DNA from: Pseudarthrobacter phenanthrenivorans Sphe3
GTDB lineage: Bacteria; Actinomycetota; Actinomycetes; Actinomycetales; Micrococcaceae
Direction of reading: 5' to 3'
DNA: 64,000 bases
Assembly (NCBI RefSeq): GCF_000189535.1
Contig: NC_015145.1
Span: forward strand, 4,186,415 to 4,250,414
The notes under the pieces: generated by a model
What the model saw: the letters and a program-made list of their open reading frames with translations, nothing else
Databases searched by the model: none
What the model was told of the DNA's origin: nothing
In this document: in pieces, positions 63,928 through 64,000 of the stretch
How positions within the stretch are numbered: the stretch's first letter is position 1
How the letters are laid out: each line of letters begins with the position of its first letter
Made by a program: the position numbers and the translations under genes

Positions 63928-64000
63928 GTTAGTTACTCCAGTGGATCAAAGGTGCGCCCACCCGATCAGTAATGGGGAAGAACTGGCCGACGCTAAGTTT

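Overview
The window is high-GC actinobacterial chromosome and fits an Arthrobacter-like member of the Micrococcaceae. The support is the codon usage, many GTG starts, and an origin-proximal gene order that matches the M. tuberculosis block from pcnA/cca to rpmH: cca, NUDIX, murJ, trxB, trxA, parB, parA, rsmG, jag, yidC, yidD, rnpA, rpmH. dnaA should lie just beyond the right edge. I saw no insertion sequences, prophage, CRISPR arrays, tRNAs or rRNAs.

Layout. (1) 1-2403: the 3' part of a large LuxR-type ATPase regulator. (2) 2557-20191 (+): a Wzx/Wzy-type exopolysaccharide operon. It holds an initiating phosphoglycosyltransferase, a sugar-nucleotide module (Gfo/Idh dehydrogenase, epimerase, two DegT aminotransferases, a left-handed beta-helix acyltransferase), flippase, glycosyltransferases, polymerase, Wzz-like protein and a secreted lipoprotein. 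Most junctions are 4-bp stop/start overlaps. (3) 20214-28512 (-): a three-domain glycosyltransferase and an 1838-residue secreted modular protein (dimethylformamidase-like head, four DUF4082 and five Big_5-like modules), probably part of the same polysaccharide system. (4) 28813-44407 (-): M18 aminopeptidase, two-component system with an ABC-2 transporter, PAP2/diacylglycerol-kinase fusion, DeoR-MFS pair with a palindromic operator, ABC-F protein, MecA-like penicillin-binding lipoprotein, phytoene-desaturase-like flavoprotein and a GT87-like membrane glycosyltransferase. (5) 44408-45287: two very small genes with near-perfect Shine-Dalgarno sites, plus a strong terminator. (6) 45288-53734: histidine phosphatase, cca, NUDIX, murJ, a membrane-anchored kinase-lobe remnant with an extracellular discoidin-like domain, and trxB-trxA behind a textbook SigR/SigH promoter. 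(7) 53735-58202: about 4.4 kb without a credible gene. (8) 58203-63927 (-): the conserved parB-to-rpmH block.

The most striking part is region 7. It carries seven parS sites (six perfect 14-mers and one with a single mismatch); an eighth lies inside parA. It also has two groups of co-oriented DnaA-box-like sites, with successive sites 11-12 bp apart, flanking one parS. This looks like a large centromere-like ParB loading zone fused to a DnaA-binding platform: an accessory or alternative replication origin element, or a DnaA titration site. It sits where mycobacteria carry cwlM and Rv3916c. The equivalents of Rv3909 and sigM are also absent from their usual positions.
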